Shown: positions 35,133 to 44,798, counted from the stretch's first letter. The stretch is DNA of 64,000 bases from Gammaproteobacteria bacterium (GCA_027315405.1 DAHUYB010000001.1:62001-126000), one strand, 5' to 3'. Notes: generated by a model from the sequence alone, not told the origin. Numbers and translations are program-made.

Positions 35133-37139
35133 TTATGGCGTGTCGGCAGCCGGCAGATTCATAAGCTTGCGAATGTGCGCGAAACGTGGGTCGGTTCGCA
35201 TTCCGGCCCAGATCGGTCCGGCCACGACCATCAGCAGGTGGTCGTGGTCACGCGCCGCGCGCTGCAGCTCGGCAAAGGCCTGATCCTGTTCATCCAGGCT
35301 CCAATACACCTCGGCGAGCGTCACGCCCGAGAGATAATGTTTGGCGGCGCGTCCTTGCAATTCGGCGAGCGCTTCACGCGCCAGGGCTTTCTGCCCCAGG
35401 CCGGCCTCAGCCACACCTGTTTCCATCACCAGCGATGAGTCCGCAGGTTTTCCCCACACGATTTCCGCTGTGTGAATATCGGCCAGGGCATGTGCGTAGT
35501 TGCCCGTGGTGATGTCGTTTTCAGCCATGAAGTCGAAGGTCAGGCCAAACTGCGGCGCCAGCGCCGCGCTGGTGCGGAATTGGGCCGCCGCCTGCTGTGA
35601 GGCGCCGGCGTAACTCAACGCGCGGCCCAGATCAACGTTGATGATGGGCGAGAGTGGATCCAAATCGCGGGCCACCTGCATGAGTTTTACGGATTGGCGA
35701 GGGTCTCCGGTAAACCAAAAGTATATTGCGTACCACTGCTGCGCGGTGGCGTTGCTGGGATCCAGTTTCAAGGCAAACTGGAATTGCCGTTTGGCCCGCA
35801 GCCAGTCCCAGTGCTGTTCGTATAGCAGTCCGCGTACCGCATGCGCCATGGAAAGGGAAGGGTCGAGCGCCAGGGCCTTGTTGACCGCCCGCAGTGCATC
35901 GCCATAGTGGGAGTCCGGCCGTTCATCGTCCGTATAGTCGCGCCAGACTGCGTAGGCCATGGAGAGTGCCGCCCACGAATCGGCGTAATTGGGGTCTTCG
36001 TGAATGGACTTCTGGAAATAAGTAATGGCCTGCTGGATGTCCGGCACGGTCCGGCTGTTCAGATATTCCATGCCGACCAGATAGGCATCCCGCGCTTCGG
36101 GATTTACCGCAGGGTAATTGTTGGTGTGTGCTGTGTGCGCAGGATCGGCAGGAAGATGTAGTTGTTGGATGACCGCATCGGCAATCGCCTGCTCGGTCTT
36201 GAAGATATCACGGCGGGACGCGGTCAGTTCATCGGACCACGATTCATAGCCATTGGCCGTGTTAACCAGTGCTACGTGAATGAGCAGGCTATCGCTGGTT
36301 TGCTGTACGCTGCCCTCGATCACGTGGTTGACGCCCAGAATGCGGCCCACGTCGCGCACATCCAAAGGCTTGCCGCGCAGACTGAATGACGAGGTGTGCG
36401 CCACCACGCGCAGCTGCGGATTACGCCCGAGGCGCGTGATCAGTTCATCGGTGATGCCATCGCTCAGATAATGGCTGCCGGATTTCGGGTCCAGGTCCAT
36501 GAATGGCAGGACCGCCAGCGTAACAGGTCCGGTATTCAGCATCTCGGATTCGCGCCGCCGCCGGTGACTTTGCCAATAGACGCTGCCGGCAATGCCCACG
36601 GTCACCAGTAGCATGGCGGTCATGGCATACCAACCCCACACTGGGCGGCGCGCCAAATTGGTGTTCGCCTGTACGGGGCGCAGCGCGGATTCCGCCTCCC
36701 ACAGTGCAGCGCCAAGCATGCGCACGGCATCCGCGAGGCAGCGCCGGTAGGTGCTCCAACTCATGTGCAGCGCGTCGGCCGCGGCCTGCTGGCTGCGCAG
36801 CGGCACCAAGTAGGTATGCTGCAACACCTGCTGGAAACGGCTGGTTTTGGGATTCTGACCGAGGGCTTCGCAATGCCGGCGCAGCAGTTCGCGCAGCGCC
36901 TGCGTAGGTGGCGTGGCTGGGGATTGCACCAACGCCGCCGACACCAGGCGCGAGCCGAGCAGGGGGTTGCTGCGCAGGTGATCTGGACGCTGATAGTCGC
37001 GCAGTGCTTGATGCACCGCGAGTGCAAATCCGTGCTCGATATCTATGGGATCTGGCCGCATCGAATTGTCCGCGTTGTCCGCCGCCGGCTGCCAGAATTT
37101 GCCGGTAGCGGGGTTCGAGGGGGATTCCTGGTTACTCAC
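35133..37139 (-). CDS. Membrane-bound regulator: N-terminal DNA-binding-like part, TolB-like domain and TPR repeats
   Basis: A 668-residue protein reading from GTG 37139, which follows GGAAGG at the right spacing. The frame is open much further upstream, but that extension looks like noise. Residues about 60-165 are cytoplasmic and contain a helix-turn-helix-like stretch (QAAADALHMSWSTYRRCLAD). One membrane segment follows at about 178-195. The periplasmic part begins with a TolB/FlgO-like domain (VTLAVLPFMDLDPKSG, SDGITDELITRLG, VIEGSVQQ) and ends in several TPR repeats. The layout resembles CadC-type one-component activators, but the DNA-binding part is not the usual OmpR-type winged helix. 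It is divergent from the exported proteins and may control them. Confidence 0.78.
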   Translation of the reverse strand: MSNQESPSNPATGKFWQPAADNADNSMRPDPIDIEHGFALAVHQALRDYQRPDHLRSNPLLGSRLVSAALVQSPATPPTQALRELLRRHCEALGQNPKTSRFQQVLQHTYLVPLRSQQAAADALHMSWSTYRRCLADAVRMLGAALWEAESALRPVQANTNLARRPVWGWYAMTAMLLVTVGIAGSVYWQSHRRRRESEMLNTGPVTLAVLPFMDLDPKSGSHYLSDGITDELITRLGRNPQLRVVAHTSSFSLRGKPLDVRDVGRILGVNHVIEGSVQQTSDSLLIHVALVNTANGYESWSDELTASRRDIFKTEQAIADAVIQQLHLPADPAHTAHTNNYPAVNPEARDAYLVGMEYLNSRTVPDIQQAITYFQKSIHEDPNYADSWAALSMAYAVWRDYTDDERPDSHYGDALRAVNKALALDPSLSMAHAVRGLLYEQHWDWLRAKRQFQFALKLDPSNATAQQWYAIYFWFTGDPRQSVKLMQVARDLDPLSPIINVDLGRALSYAGASQQAAAQFRTSAALAPQFGLTFDFMAENDITTGNYAHALADIHTAEIVWGKPADSSLVMETGVAEAGLGQKALAREALAELQGRAAKHYLSGVTLAEVYWSLDEQDQAFAELQRAARDHDHLLMVVAGPIWAGMRTDPRFAHIRKLMNLPAADTP

Positions 37140-37379
37140 ATAGTCCTTCCCGTGTTTGTCGGTGGCTCCGGTCGGCGCATTCGCCCGCCAAGAGTTTACC
37201 CCTTGCGCCTGTAGGTCTGCTGGTGTTTTCCGGGTGCCCGGCGGGCCGCGCACTGAGCAGTAGTTGAACATTTTTTGGGGCAGAAATCGGCCCAAAAACC
37301 GGCTGTAGTTACTGGCGCTGCGGGGGCAAAGTCGTGGCCATGGGGCAAAAACCGGAATACCGGGAGGCGGGAGAGAACG

Positions 37380-37829
37380 GTGCGGCGACAGGGGCCAGGA
37401 CAAGCTGTGATGGTAGCGCTGGTGCTGGTGGCGAGCGTGGTCTGGCTGCCTTGGCTGAAAGGCAGCGCTGGCGGTGTGCAGGCGGTGCCGGTTTCCTCCG
37501 CATCGCCCGAGGCCACGGCGCGCTGGCGCTATGCGCCGGTACCGCCAGCCAAGGTGGCGGCCATGCAGCAGAGTTATGCGAAGTTCGGCGCGCGTTACCG
37601 CGAGTACCAGCACGCCTGGCAGAGGTATGTCACGCAACTGCATCACTGTCAGTACCAGCCGCCGAAGGAATGTGTGAACACAGCCCAGCAGACAAGTTGT
37701 CAGGATCGGGCGTTGATTCAGTGTCTCGGCGCGGCAATTCCGGAATTGGATCAGGCGCGCGGCGCACTGCATGACCAGGCCATCGCACTGGAGCAGGCCG
37801 CACAGCAGATAGCCGGAGATACCGAATGA
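37380..37829 (+). CDS. Hypothetical membrane-anchored protein
   Basis: A 149-residue protein from GTG 37380, which follows GGGAGAG at good spacing. It has one N-terminal hydrophobic segment (VMVALVLVASVVWLPWL), then a polar helical domain with four Cys (HHCQYQPPKECVNTAQQTSC and a fourth at IQCLG). The Cys suggest a disulfide-bonded periplasmic helical bundle. The stop overlaps the ATG of the degraded ORF at 37826 in ATGA. I do not recognise a family. Confidence 0.55.
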   Translation: MRRQGPGQAVMVALVLVASVVWLPWLKGSAGGVQAVPVSSASPEATARWRYAPVPPAKVAAMQQSYAKFGARYREYQHAWQRYVTQLHHCQYQPPKECVNTAQQTSCQDRALIQCLGAAIPELDQARGALHDQAIALEQAAQQIAGDTE

Positions 37830-37975
37830 ACTGCCGGAATAGTTTGCAGCGCAGAAGCTGGAGGGAGATAGCCGTATGCCAGATGCTTTGGTTGGCTGTA
37901 CTAGCGCCTGTTCCCGGCGGTACAGCGCTCGATCAACAGCTACTGGCGCGTGTAAACCCAGCGTCACCGGCCTAA
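37826..37975 (+). pseudogene. Truncated copy of the ankyrin gene's 5' end
   Basis: This 49-codon remnant begins with the same residues as the ankyrin gene at 41813 (RRSWREIAVCQMLWLAV here; RRSWRELAVSQMLWLVV there). It lacks about 15 residues of the signal region and rejoins at VPGGTALDQQLLAR, after which it runs into a stop. At the DNA level the two copies share GAATGAACTGC, GGTTTGCAGCGCAGAAGC-type runs and GATCAACAG blocks. The shared stretches flank the S53 peptidase gene as direct repeats about 4 kb apart. It is a partial duplication, probably untranslated or without function. Confidence 0.75.
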
Positions 37976-38162
37976 CCGCCGGCAACGGCGCGGCACCGGG
38001 CATAAATTGAACGGTTCTTGGCATAGAAAACGGCTATTGCGTGGGCTTTAGTTATACGCGCACCGCTCGGAAGACGTTCTTGAGGTCCAGCGGTTCTGCA
38101 TGATGGTATGGAGGAAGTCGCGGCTGCAAGAGGAATCTAAATTTGCAACGGAGGGTAGTCAG

Positions 38163-41100
38163 ATGGTTACCGGTAATAAGTTGGCTTTAAGTGCGGGTTT
38201 CGCGCTGTTGGCATGGGTGCTAATGGTGGTTTACTCACCGGCGGTCGCGCAAGTCTCCCAGGTGCGCTCATCCGGCGGGCAAACGCCGCCCGCCGTGTTG
38301 AACGGCAGCGCCACACTGGTCGGGCATTACAATCCCGGTCAAGTGTTGCGGCTGGTTCTGGGTTTGCAGCCACCGCACATGGCGCAAGAGGAACAGTTTT
38401 TGCAGGAACTGCAGACACGGGGTTCGCCGCAGTTCCATCATTTCCTCACGGCCGAACAATGGAATGCGCGTTTCGCGCCATCAGCCCAGGCCGAGCAGGC
38501 AGTGGTGGACTGGGCGCAGTCCCAGGGGCTGACGGTCACGCACCACTATCCCAACCGATTGCTGGTGGATATCGAGGCGCCTTCGGGCGTCATTGAGAGT
38601 GCCTTCCACGTCACCATCAACCGTTATCAGATCGGCGCCAACTTGTATTATTCGAATGACCGGGACCCGACAATTCCCGCCAACCTGAATGGCATCCTGC
38701 ATTCGGTCGGCGGACTCAATAACATTCAGGTGCTGCATCCGGAGGGCAGCCACAGCCAGGAACCGGCGTTTGCCGACTACGTAGCCGGTCCGGTCGTCGC
38801 CCAAGGGCCGTCATCGGAGCGCGATGGAAACGGCACCAAACCTTTCGGACTGAAAGGCTCCAAGGCCGGCGGCCCCGCGCCCAATATCACCAATGGCGCC
38901 TACGACCCCACGGATCTGTACAGTTCAGAAGCCTACGATACCAACGCGTTGTACAACCAGGGTCACTGCTGCAACCCGCTGAACAATCCCGGCGGTACCC
39001 CGCCGAATGAGTCCATCGCGATTGCCACGGCCGGAACTCAGAACACTAACGACTTTACTGGCTTTCACAATCAGTACCCTTATCTCGCCTGGCATTACCA
39101 GCTGATTTACATTGACGGCACGCCGACGTGCTGCGATATAGAAGGCACCATGGATTTTGAGTGGTCCACCGCCATGTCCAACAGCTTCGGCAGTTCTGTC
39201 AATACCGCCGAAGTGTTCATGTACGACGGTGTCAACGCCAATTTCTCGACGTTTACCGACATCTACAATCAGATGCTGACGGACGGCAACGCACGCGTCT
39301 TCAGCACCAGTTGGGGCTGCGAAGAAATTTACTGCACTCCTACAGCCGCGATGGACACGGATCACGCCATCTTTAATTCGATGATCGGCCAGGGCTGGAC
39401 CCTGGTGGCGGCTTCGGGCGACCAGGGCGCAACTGCGGGATGCGCCGTGTATAACATCGCCGATGCAGTGCAATTTCCGGCGTCTGACCCCAACGTGGTC
39501 GGCGCGGGCGGCACCAGTCTGTATCTGACTGCCGGCCCGCTTTACGTCAGCGAATGGGGTTGGACAGGTGGTCCGGATGGTTGCGCGAACAATGACGGCG
39601 GCAGCACCGGCGGCCTCAGTGCCTATTACGCAACCCCGGGGTATCAGAGCAGCCTGGGGCTCAGCAGCCGGGGGGTTCCTGATGTCGCGCTCAACGCCGA
39701 CTGGTACAACACGCCGCAAAACATTTTCTACAATGGCGTGCTGCAGGGGAATGGCGGGACCAGCATCGTCGCGCCTGAAATGGCCGGCTTCTTCGCTAAT
39801 GAGAACGCCTATCTTGATTACCTCAGCACCGTTACCGGCGGTCTCTGCAATGGTCACGCATGCGCGCCGATCGGAAATGCAAATGTCTATCTGTATTATT
39901 TTGGGGAAAACCCATCCTATGCGCCTCATTATCCCTTCTATGACATCACGGTGAATTGCAACAACAATGACATAACCGCACTGTACAATTTGAATTACTT
40001 CTGCGCAGGAACCGGTTACGACGAGGTCACGGGCTGGGGCTCGGTCAACATGTTCCAATTGGCCTGGGCCATCAATACCTACCAAGCGGGTGATTTCAGC
40101 GCGCCCACCGTGACGTTCTCCGGACCGGCGACAGGCCTGTGGTACAACAGCGACCAAGTGGTGAGCTGGACCGTTACCGATACCTCCGGAGATGGCCTGC
40201 CGCCCACCGGAGTTGCGGGTTTCAGCCAGCTTTGGGACGGTGACCCCGGCGATGCTTACAGCGAACCCACGCCGGGTTCGGGCAATTCGTTTTACAGCGG
40301 ACCGCAATATCCCAACTATACCAACGGTTGCCTGGACTTCACGGGGGCATCCTGCGCAACCAGCGTGGTCAGTCAGGGCATGCACACGGTGAATGTGCGG
40401 GTGTGGGACAACACCGGCTTCAGCGCGGATTACACTTACGGCCCGATCGGCTACGACACCATTCCGCCGGTGACCGTGGCGAGCTTGAGTGGCACCCAGC
40501 AAGGTAGCGTGTACATCTCGCCGGTTCAGGTCACGCTCACTGCCACGGACAACGCCAGCGGCGTCGCCAGCACCGTATACAAGGTGGATAGCGGTGCGCA
40601 GATTACTTACACCGGGCCATTTACGGTTTCGGCGCTGGGTCATCACACGGTCGCATTCCACAGCACCGACAATGCCGGTAACGTGGAAAGCTCCAAATCC
40701 GTGAGCTTCACCATTGACCTGGCCACCAGCACTTCGCTCGCCTCCTCGCTGAATCCATCCACTTACGGCCAGTCGGTCACGTTTACGGCGACCGTGACCT
40801 CGGGCGGCGGCACCCCCACCGGCACGGTGATCTTCAAGAATGGCAGCGCCACCCTCGGCAGCCGCACGTTAAGCGGCGGTAAAGCGACGCTGGCGACCTC
40901 GGCGCTGACCGGCGGTAGCCACTCGATTACCGCAGTATATGCCGGCGGCGGCAATTTCGCCGGCAGCACCTCATCGCCATTGACACAAACAGTGAACAAG
41001 GCTGCCACCACCACCGTACTCAGCTCCTCGCTTGACCCCTCTACCTATGGTCAGACGGTGACCTTCACCGCCACGGTCAGCTCGAGTACGGCTACGCCCA

Positions 41101-41567
41101 CCGGCACGGTGACCTTCAAGAACGGCGCGACGACGCTGGGCAGCGCCTCGCTGAGCGGCGGCAAGGCCAAGTTCTCGACCTCGAAACTCTTGGCCGGCAG
41201 TCATTCCATCACCGCGGTGTACGCCGGCAACATCAACTTCAATGCCAGTACCTCTCCCGCGGTGACCCAGACGGTGAACAAGGCCAATACCTTAACCGCG
41301 GTCGCGTCCTCGCTGAATCCGTCCATTGTCGGCCAGACGGTGACGTTCACCGCCACCGTCAGCTCGAGTACGGCTACGCCCACCGGAAGCGTGTCCTTCA
41401 AGGATGGCTCGACGACATTGGGCAGCGCCTCGCTAAGTGGCGGCAAGGCCAAGTTCTCGACCTCTAAACTTGCGGCTGGCAATCATTCAATCACGGCGGT
41501 CTACGCGGGCACCGCCAACTTTAACGGCAGCACCTCGCCCGTGTTGACACAAGTCGTCAATCCGTGA
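38163..41567 (+). CDS. Exported S53 family peptidase (sedolisin/kumamolisin) with Ig-like repeats
   Basis: A protein of 1134 residues with a signal peptide (to AVAQ), an activation propeptide (about 40-215), a catalytic domain (about 240-660), two linker domains and three Ig-like repeats at the C-terminus. The serine-carboxyl triad is present: Glu327 and Asp331 in CDIEGTMDFEW, the oxyanion Asp420 in AASGDQGA and Ser534 in GGTSIVAP. A calcium site is likely at YDITVNCNN. The ATG at 38163 has GGAGG seven bases upstream. Such enzymes are secreted acid endopeptidases, so an acidic habitat is possible. The Ig-like tail suggests surface or polymer attachment. Extra Cys pairs (CC at about 269-270 and 323-324) suggest disulfides. 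Confidence 0.94.
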   Translation: MVTGNKLALSAGFALLAWVLMVVYSPAVAQVSQVRSSGGQTPPAVLNGSATLVGHYNPGQVLRLVLGLQPPHMAQEEQFLQELQTRGSPQFHHFLTAEQWNARFAPSAQAEQAVVDWAQSQGLTVTHHYPNRLLVDIEAPSGVIESAFHVTINRYQIGANLYYSNDRDPTIPANLNGILHSVGGLNNIQVLHPEGSHSQEPAFADYVAGPVVAQGPSSERDGNGTKPFGLKGSKAGGPAPNITNGAYDPTDLYSSEAYDTNALYNQGHCCNPLNNPGGTPPNESIAIATAGTQNTNDFTGFHNQYPYLAWHYQLIYIDGTPTCCDIEGTMDFEWSTAMSNSFGSSVNTAEVFMYDGVNANFSTFTDIYNQMLTDGNARVFSTSWGCEEIYCTPTAAMDTDHAIFNSMIGQGWTLVAASGDQGATAGCAVYNIADAVQFPASDPNVVGAGGTSLYLTAGPLYVSEWGWTGGPDGCANNDGGSTGGLSAYYATPGYQSSLGLSSRGVPDVALNADWYNTPQNIFYNGVLQGNGGTSIVAPEMAGFFANENAYLDYLSTVTGGLCNGHACAPIGNANVYLYYFGENPSYAPHYPFYDITVNCNNNDITALYNLNYFCAGTGYDEVTGWGSVNMFQLAWAINTYQAGDFSAPTVTFSGPATGLWYNSDQVVSWTVTDTSGDGLPPTGVAGFSQLWDGDPGDAYSEPTPGSGNSFYSGPQYPNYTNGCLDFTGASCATSVVSQGMHTVNVRVWDNTGFSADYTYGPIGYDTIPPVTVASLSGTQQGSVYISPVQVTLTATDNASGVASTVYKVDSGAQITYTGPFTVSALGHHTVAFHSTDNAGNVESSKSVSFTIDLATSTSLASSLNPSTYGQSVTFTATVTSGGGTPTGTVIFKNGSATLGSRTLSGGKATLATSALTGGSHSITAVYAGGGNFAGSTSSPLTQTVNKAATTTVLSSSLDPSTYGQTVTFTATVSSSTATPTGTVTFKNGATTLGSASLSGGKAKFSTSKLLAGSHSITAVYAGNINFNASTSPAVTQTVNKANTLTAVASSLNPSIVGQTVTFTATVSSSTATPTGSVSFKDGSTTLGSASLSGGKAKFSTSKLAAGNHSITAVYAGTANFNGSTSPVLTQVVNP
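40720..41566 (+). repeat. Three tandem Ig-like (Big_3_5 type) coding repeats
   Basis: Three units of about 93 codons encode Ig-like domains, each with a VTFTATV and a GSHSITAVYAG or GNHSITAVYAG strand and ending near QTVNK. Units 2 and 3 share long identical DNA stretches, for example GTCAGCTCGAGTACGGCTAC at about 41080 and 41360, so they duplicated recently and can recombine. Confidence 0.85.
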
Positions 41568-41579
41568 GCACACCCACAA

Positions 41580-41611
41580 CCTGGGCAGACCGCTTAAGCG
41601 GTCTGCCCAGG
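41580..41611. terminator. Perfect 32-base palindrome after the S53 peptidase gene
   Basis: CCTGGGCAGACCGCTT and its exact reverse complement abut with no loop, 12 bases after the stop codon. It would form a strong hairpin in RNA. There is no T-run, so it may protect the 3' end, act bidirectionally or be a protein site. Confidence 0.65.
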
Positions 41612-41812
41612 GGGTCAGGAGAAGTAAAGAACCAAGTGGAGCGATACGATTGACACAACACTTGGGTTTGGGAAGAGAGTGAGGATGCGGTGAAACTGCG
41701 ATAGCAATCCGAGTGGATATTGGTGTTGGGTTTAGTGCTGGCGCCTTGGTTTTCCTTATGACTGAGCGATCGGTAGTGAAGAAGCCGCACCATACCTGGC
41801 CGGAGTAACCGA

Positions 41813-42283
41813 ATGAACTGCTGGAATGGTTTGCAGCGCAGAAGCTGGAGGGAGTTAGCCGTAAGCCAGATGCTTTGGTTGGTCGTGGCCATGCCAGTGT
41901 ATTGGCCGTTGATGGCCAACGCTAGCATGGCGGCGCCGCCATCTGTTCCCGGTACTGCGGTGCTTGATCAACAGTTACTGGCGCACGCCGCCGACGCTCC
42001 GGCTGAGGAAGTGAAAAAACTGATTGAGCGCGGGGCGCATGTCAATGCGCAGGACCGCTTCGGCGTAACGCCGTTGATGGAGGCCGTGATTGGCAACAAC
42101 CCAGCGGTGGCGCGCGTGCTGTTGGACGCAGGCGCCAGTATGGGCATCAGGAATTTGCGCGGTGACACCGCGCTGGACTTGGCGCGCCAGTTGGGGCGTC
42201 GCGAGATCGAGCAGCTGTTACTTCAAGCGCGTGTCAGTCGAGTCAACCCACGTCTACTTACGCGCCATGGCAATTGGCGGTAG
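41813..42283 (+). CDS. Small exported ankyrin-repeat protein
   Basis: A 156-residue protein with an N-terminal hydrophobic segment (MLWLVVAMPVYWPLMANA) and two to three ankyrin repeats: EEVKKLIERGAHVNAQDRFG, TPLMEAVIGNNPAVARVLLD and TALDLARQLGRREIEQLLL. Ankyrin repeats bind proteins. It follows the S53 gene and precedes a large surface protein gene by 25 bases, so it could bind or inhibit a neighbouring exported protein. The 5' end has a degraded copy at 37826. Confidence 0.8.
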   Translation: MNCWNGLQRRSWRELAVSQMLWLVVAMPVYWPLMANASMAAPPSVPGTAVLDQQLLAHAADAPAEEVKKLIERGAHVNAQDRFGVTPLMEAVIGNNPAVARVLLDAGASMGIRNLRGDTALDLARQLGRREIEQLLLQARVSRVNPRLLTRHGNWR

Positions 42284-42308
42284 ATATTGCTGCACAGAGG
42301 AGAAGGCA

Positions 42309-44798
42309 ATGCGATGCTTTATTAATTCAGCCAGTTTATTCGGGCTGATTTGCAGTCTGACATTTCTGGGTATGAGTCAAATGGCAATCGCCGGTTCCGT
42401 ACCGACTGTATTGACCAATCCCCATCCCAGTGCCTTCAATTACTACTACGGAACCAGCACGGCGATCACCCCGGATGGCAGTATCGCCATCGTGGGTGCA
42501 AATGCCGGAGGCTACGGATTGGATACGCCGCCAGCGGTGTATCTGTTCGAAAATACCAATGGCGTTTGGGGTAGCACACCCATCATCAGTCTGTGTGATC
42601 CCGCCGCGGCCTCTGGATGCCAAGGTGATGCTGTGCCGGTCAGCTCATTCGGATCGGCGGTGGCAGTCACGGCCGTCAACAACAACAGCTTTACGGTAGC
42701 GGTGGGTTCACCCGGTGGCGGGATGGTCAACGGCAGCCCGGTCAGCTATGGCGTGGTTTATATCTATCAATGCGCGCTCGGCACAACGCCCAGTTGCACG
42801 TCGCCGGTAGCCTTGGCGGATCCGGGGCTTTTGGGTGCTGATCAATTTGGCAGCGCGCTGGCTATCGCGCAGGATGGCGGCACGCTGCTGGTGGGTGCTT
42901 GGGGCGCAAAGGAGCCCGGTGGGCCGGGTGTAACAGGCAACCAAGCCAACGAAGGTGCGGTGTATGTCTATACGGCGAGCAGCGGTACCTGGAATACGCC
43001 ACCCGCCGCCACCCTTCTTGATCCTGCGCCCACCTGCGCCATCTTCGGTACACCACCGAATCAACAAACCATATGTGATGAATTCGGTCATGCGGTGTCC
43101 TTGTCCGGGAGCAGTGGCAGCCTGATAGCCCTGATCGGTGCTCCCGGTGCGAACCGTGCGAGCGAGCCAGCCGAAGGCCAGGCCTTCATTTTCAACCAAG
43201 GCGGCAGTTCTTGGCCGACCGCGGCAACGGCCGTGTTGACTGATCCAAATATCGTTGCCTGCAGTGACGTGGTGCATTTAGGCTGCGACGAATTCGGTTG
43301 GGCCTTGGCCTTATCCGCCGACGGTAGTACCGCCCTGGTGGGCGCGCCCAATGCGGTTCCATCCGCCACACCGGTTTTTGGCGAAGCCGGGGTTGCCAAT
43401 CTTTACACTCAATCCGGCGCAAGTTGGAGCGGTGTCAGCACGCCGGTTTTCACCTTCACTAATCCCAATACTCAAATGAACACGATCTACACTGGTTCCG
43501 GTGGGTTTGGATCTTCATTGGCATTGTCGAATAATGGTACGGCTCTGGCAGTCGGCACACCCGAAGCTGCCGAAGGTAGTAATAATGGGGGGTACGGCGG
43601 CAGTGGTGAAGTGGATGAATATTCCTGTTCGCCGGCCTGTAGCAACATTCCCAGTAACGTACTGGTGGACCCTCCGGTCGCACAGAATCCAGCCACATTG
43701 ACCATTGACTTTTTCGGTGCGGCCGTGGCCCTGTCGCAGGATGCCGGTGTACTGCTTGCCGGCGCACCGCAGGCAAGCTCCAGTGCCAACGGCGGCACGA
43801 GGAATAATGGCACAGCATATGTATACGGTGTGCCCGCAGGGCAAACACCGGTTGCGCTGTCCTTGAGTGTCATTGGGCCGAATAACGTGAGCGTCAGTCC
43901 CGGCGAGTTCCTGGATTATGCGCTGACCATCACCAACACCAGCAGTTCAGCTGCAGCACTCGACGTGACGCTGACGGCAACGCTGGCCCCCGGGGTCAAT
44001 CTAGTTGGAGATACTTCCGGCGGCGCAGTCTGTACCGCAAAGGGAAACACCTATTCCTGCACGATTGCATCGCTGGCGGCCGGAGCGAGTTGGCAACCCA
44101 CCATCACTTTGTCCATTGCCAGTTCCGATTCCGGGATAATTATAACTGTAGCTTCCTTGACGGTGACGGCCAAGAATGGCGGCAACAGCCCATCGGCCAC
44201 AGAGATTGTCACTGTTTCCAGTACGGCCACGACGCTGAGTCTCTACTATCAACCGTTATTTTCAGGCCTTATCGCCGGATTATCTGGTGGCTGCTCTTTC
44301 GTCAATGGTCAATACATTGATTGTAGCAGCGAAACCGTGTGTACAAACGCCCCAGGATCGAACTGCCCGATGCTGATAGAGGTTCGCAACAACAGCAGCA
44401 CGCCTGCCGACAACGTTGGGCTGGTTATTACGATTCCTGCCGGAATGACAGTCAGCAATGTCAATGCCGGACAAGGTTCCTGTTTCATTTTTGCCGGATC
44501 AGGATCTGGCGGCAGCCTGTGGTGCGGTCTCGGGACCCTTGCACCTAAAAGCGTATGGGTGGTTTGGTACTACTATTTGGTCAACAGTTCGGATACAAAC
44601 GGCCAAGCTGAAAACAGTGAGGCCACGGCGGCCGCCACTAACATGGGCTCCGTGAGCCAACCGTATAACTTGACCGTGGGCACACCCACGACCGTGGTCA
44701 GCACCCGCACTAACTCTGGGTCGGTAAGTCCATTAGAAATTGCCTTGTTATTTGGTTTGGCGTGGTGTGTGCGCCGACGCCTACGCAAACAACTGTAA
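42309..44798 (+). CDS. Large exported FG-GAP/DUF11 surface protein with C-terminal sorting-like tail
   Basis: An 829-residue protein with a signal peptide ending near MAIAG. Residues about 30-520 hold seven or so FG-GAP-like repeats of the beta-propeller type (FGSAVAVTA, FGSALAIAQDGGTLLVGAWG, FGWALALSADGSTALVGAPN, FGSSLALSNNGTALAVGTPE). Residues about 525-800 look like two DUF11-type repeats (LDYALTITNTSSSAAALDVT, VGLVITIPAGMTVSNV). The end (SGSVSPLEIALLFGLAWCVR then RRLRKQ) is a hydrophobic segment followed by Arg/Lys, similar to GlyGly-CTERM-type sorting tails. It is probably a surface adhesin or display protein. Confidence 0.8.
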   Translation: MRCFINSASLFGLICSLTFLGMSQMAIAGSVPTVLTNPHPSAFNYYYGTSTAITPDGSIAIVGANAGGYGLDTPPAVYLFENTNGVWGSTPIISLCDPAAASGCQGDAVPVSSFGSAVAVTAVNNNSFTVAVGSPGGGMVNGSPVSYGVVYIYQCALGTTPSCTSPVALADPGLLGADQFGSALAIAQDGGTLLVGAWGAKEPGGPGVTGNQANEGAVYVYTASSGTWNTPPAATLLDPAPTCAIFGTPPNQQTICDEFGHAVSLSGSSGSLIALIGAPGANRASEPAEGQAFIFNQGGSSWPTAATAVLTDPNIVACSDVVHLGCDEFGWALALSADGSTALVGAPNAVPSATPVFGEAGVANLYTQSGASWSGVSTPVFTFTNPNTQMNTIYTGSGGFGSSLALSNNGTALAVGTPEAAEGSNNGGYGGSGEVDEYSCSPACSNIPSNVLVDPPVAQNPATLTIDFFGAAVALSQDAGVLLAGAPQASSSANGGTRNNGTAYVYGVPAGQTPVALSLSVIGPNNVSVSPGEFLDYALTITNTSSSAAALDVTLTATLAPGVNLVGDTSGGAVCTAKGNTYSCTIASLAAGASWQPTITLSIASSDSGIIITVASLTVTAKNGGNSPSATEIVTVSSTATTLSLYYQPLFSGLIAGLSGGCSFVNGQYIDCSSETVCTNAPGSNCPMLIEVRNNSSTPADNVGLVITIPAGMTVSNVNAGQGSCFIFAGSGSGGSLWCGLGTLAPKSVWVVWYYYLVNSSDTNGQAENSEATAAATNMGSVSQPYNLTVGTPTTVVSTRTNSGSVSPLEIALLFGLAWCVRRRLRKQL

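Noticed and set aside
37140-38024. Upstream extension of the membrane-bound regulator to 38024
   Set aside because: The added 295 residues look like non-coding translation and overlap the opposite-strand gene at 37380; GTG 37139 has a proper ribosome binding site.
38925-40661. 578-codon frame antisense to the S53 peptidase
   Set aside because: Sense strand carries intact triad and signal peptide; the antisense translation has no motif.
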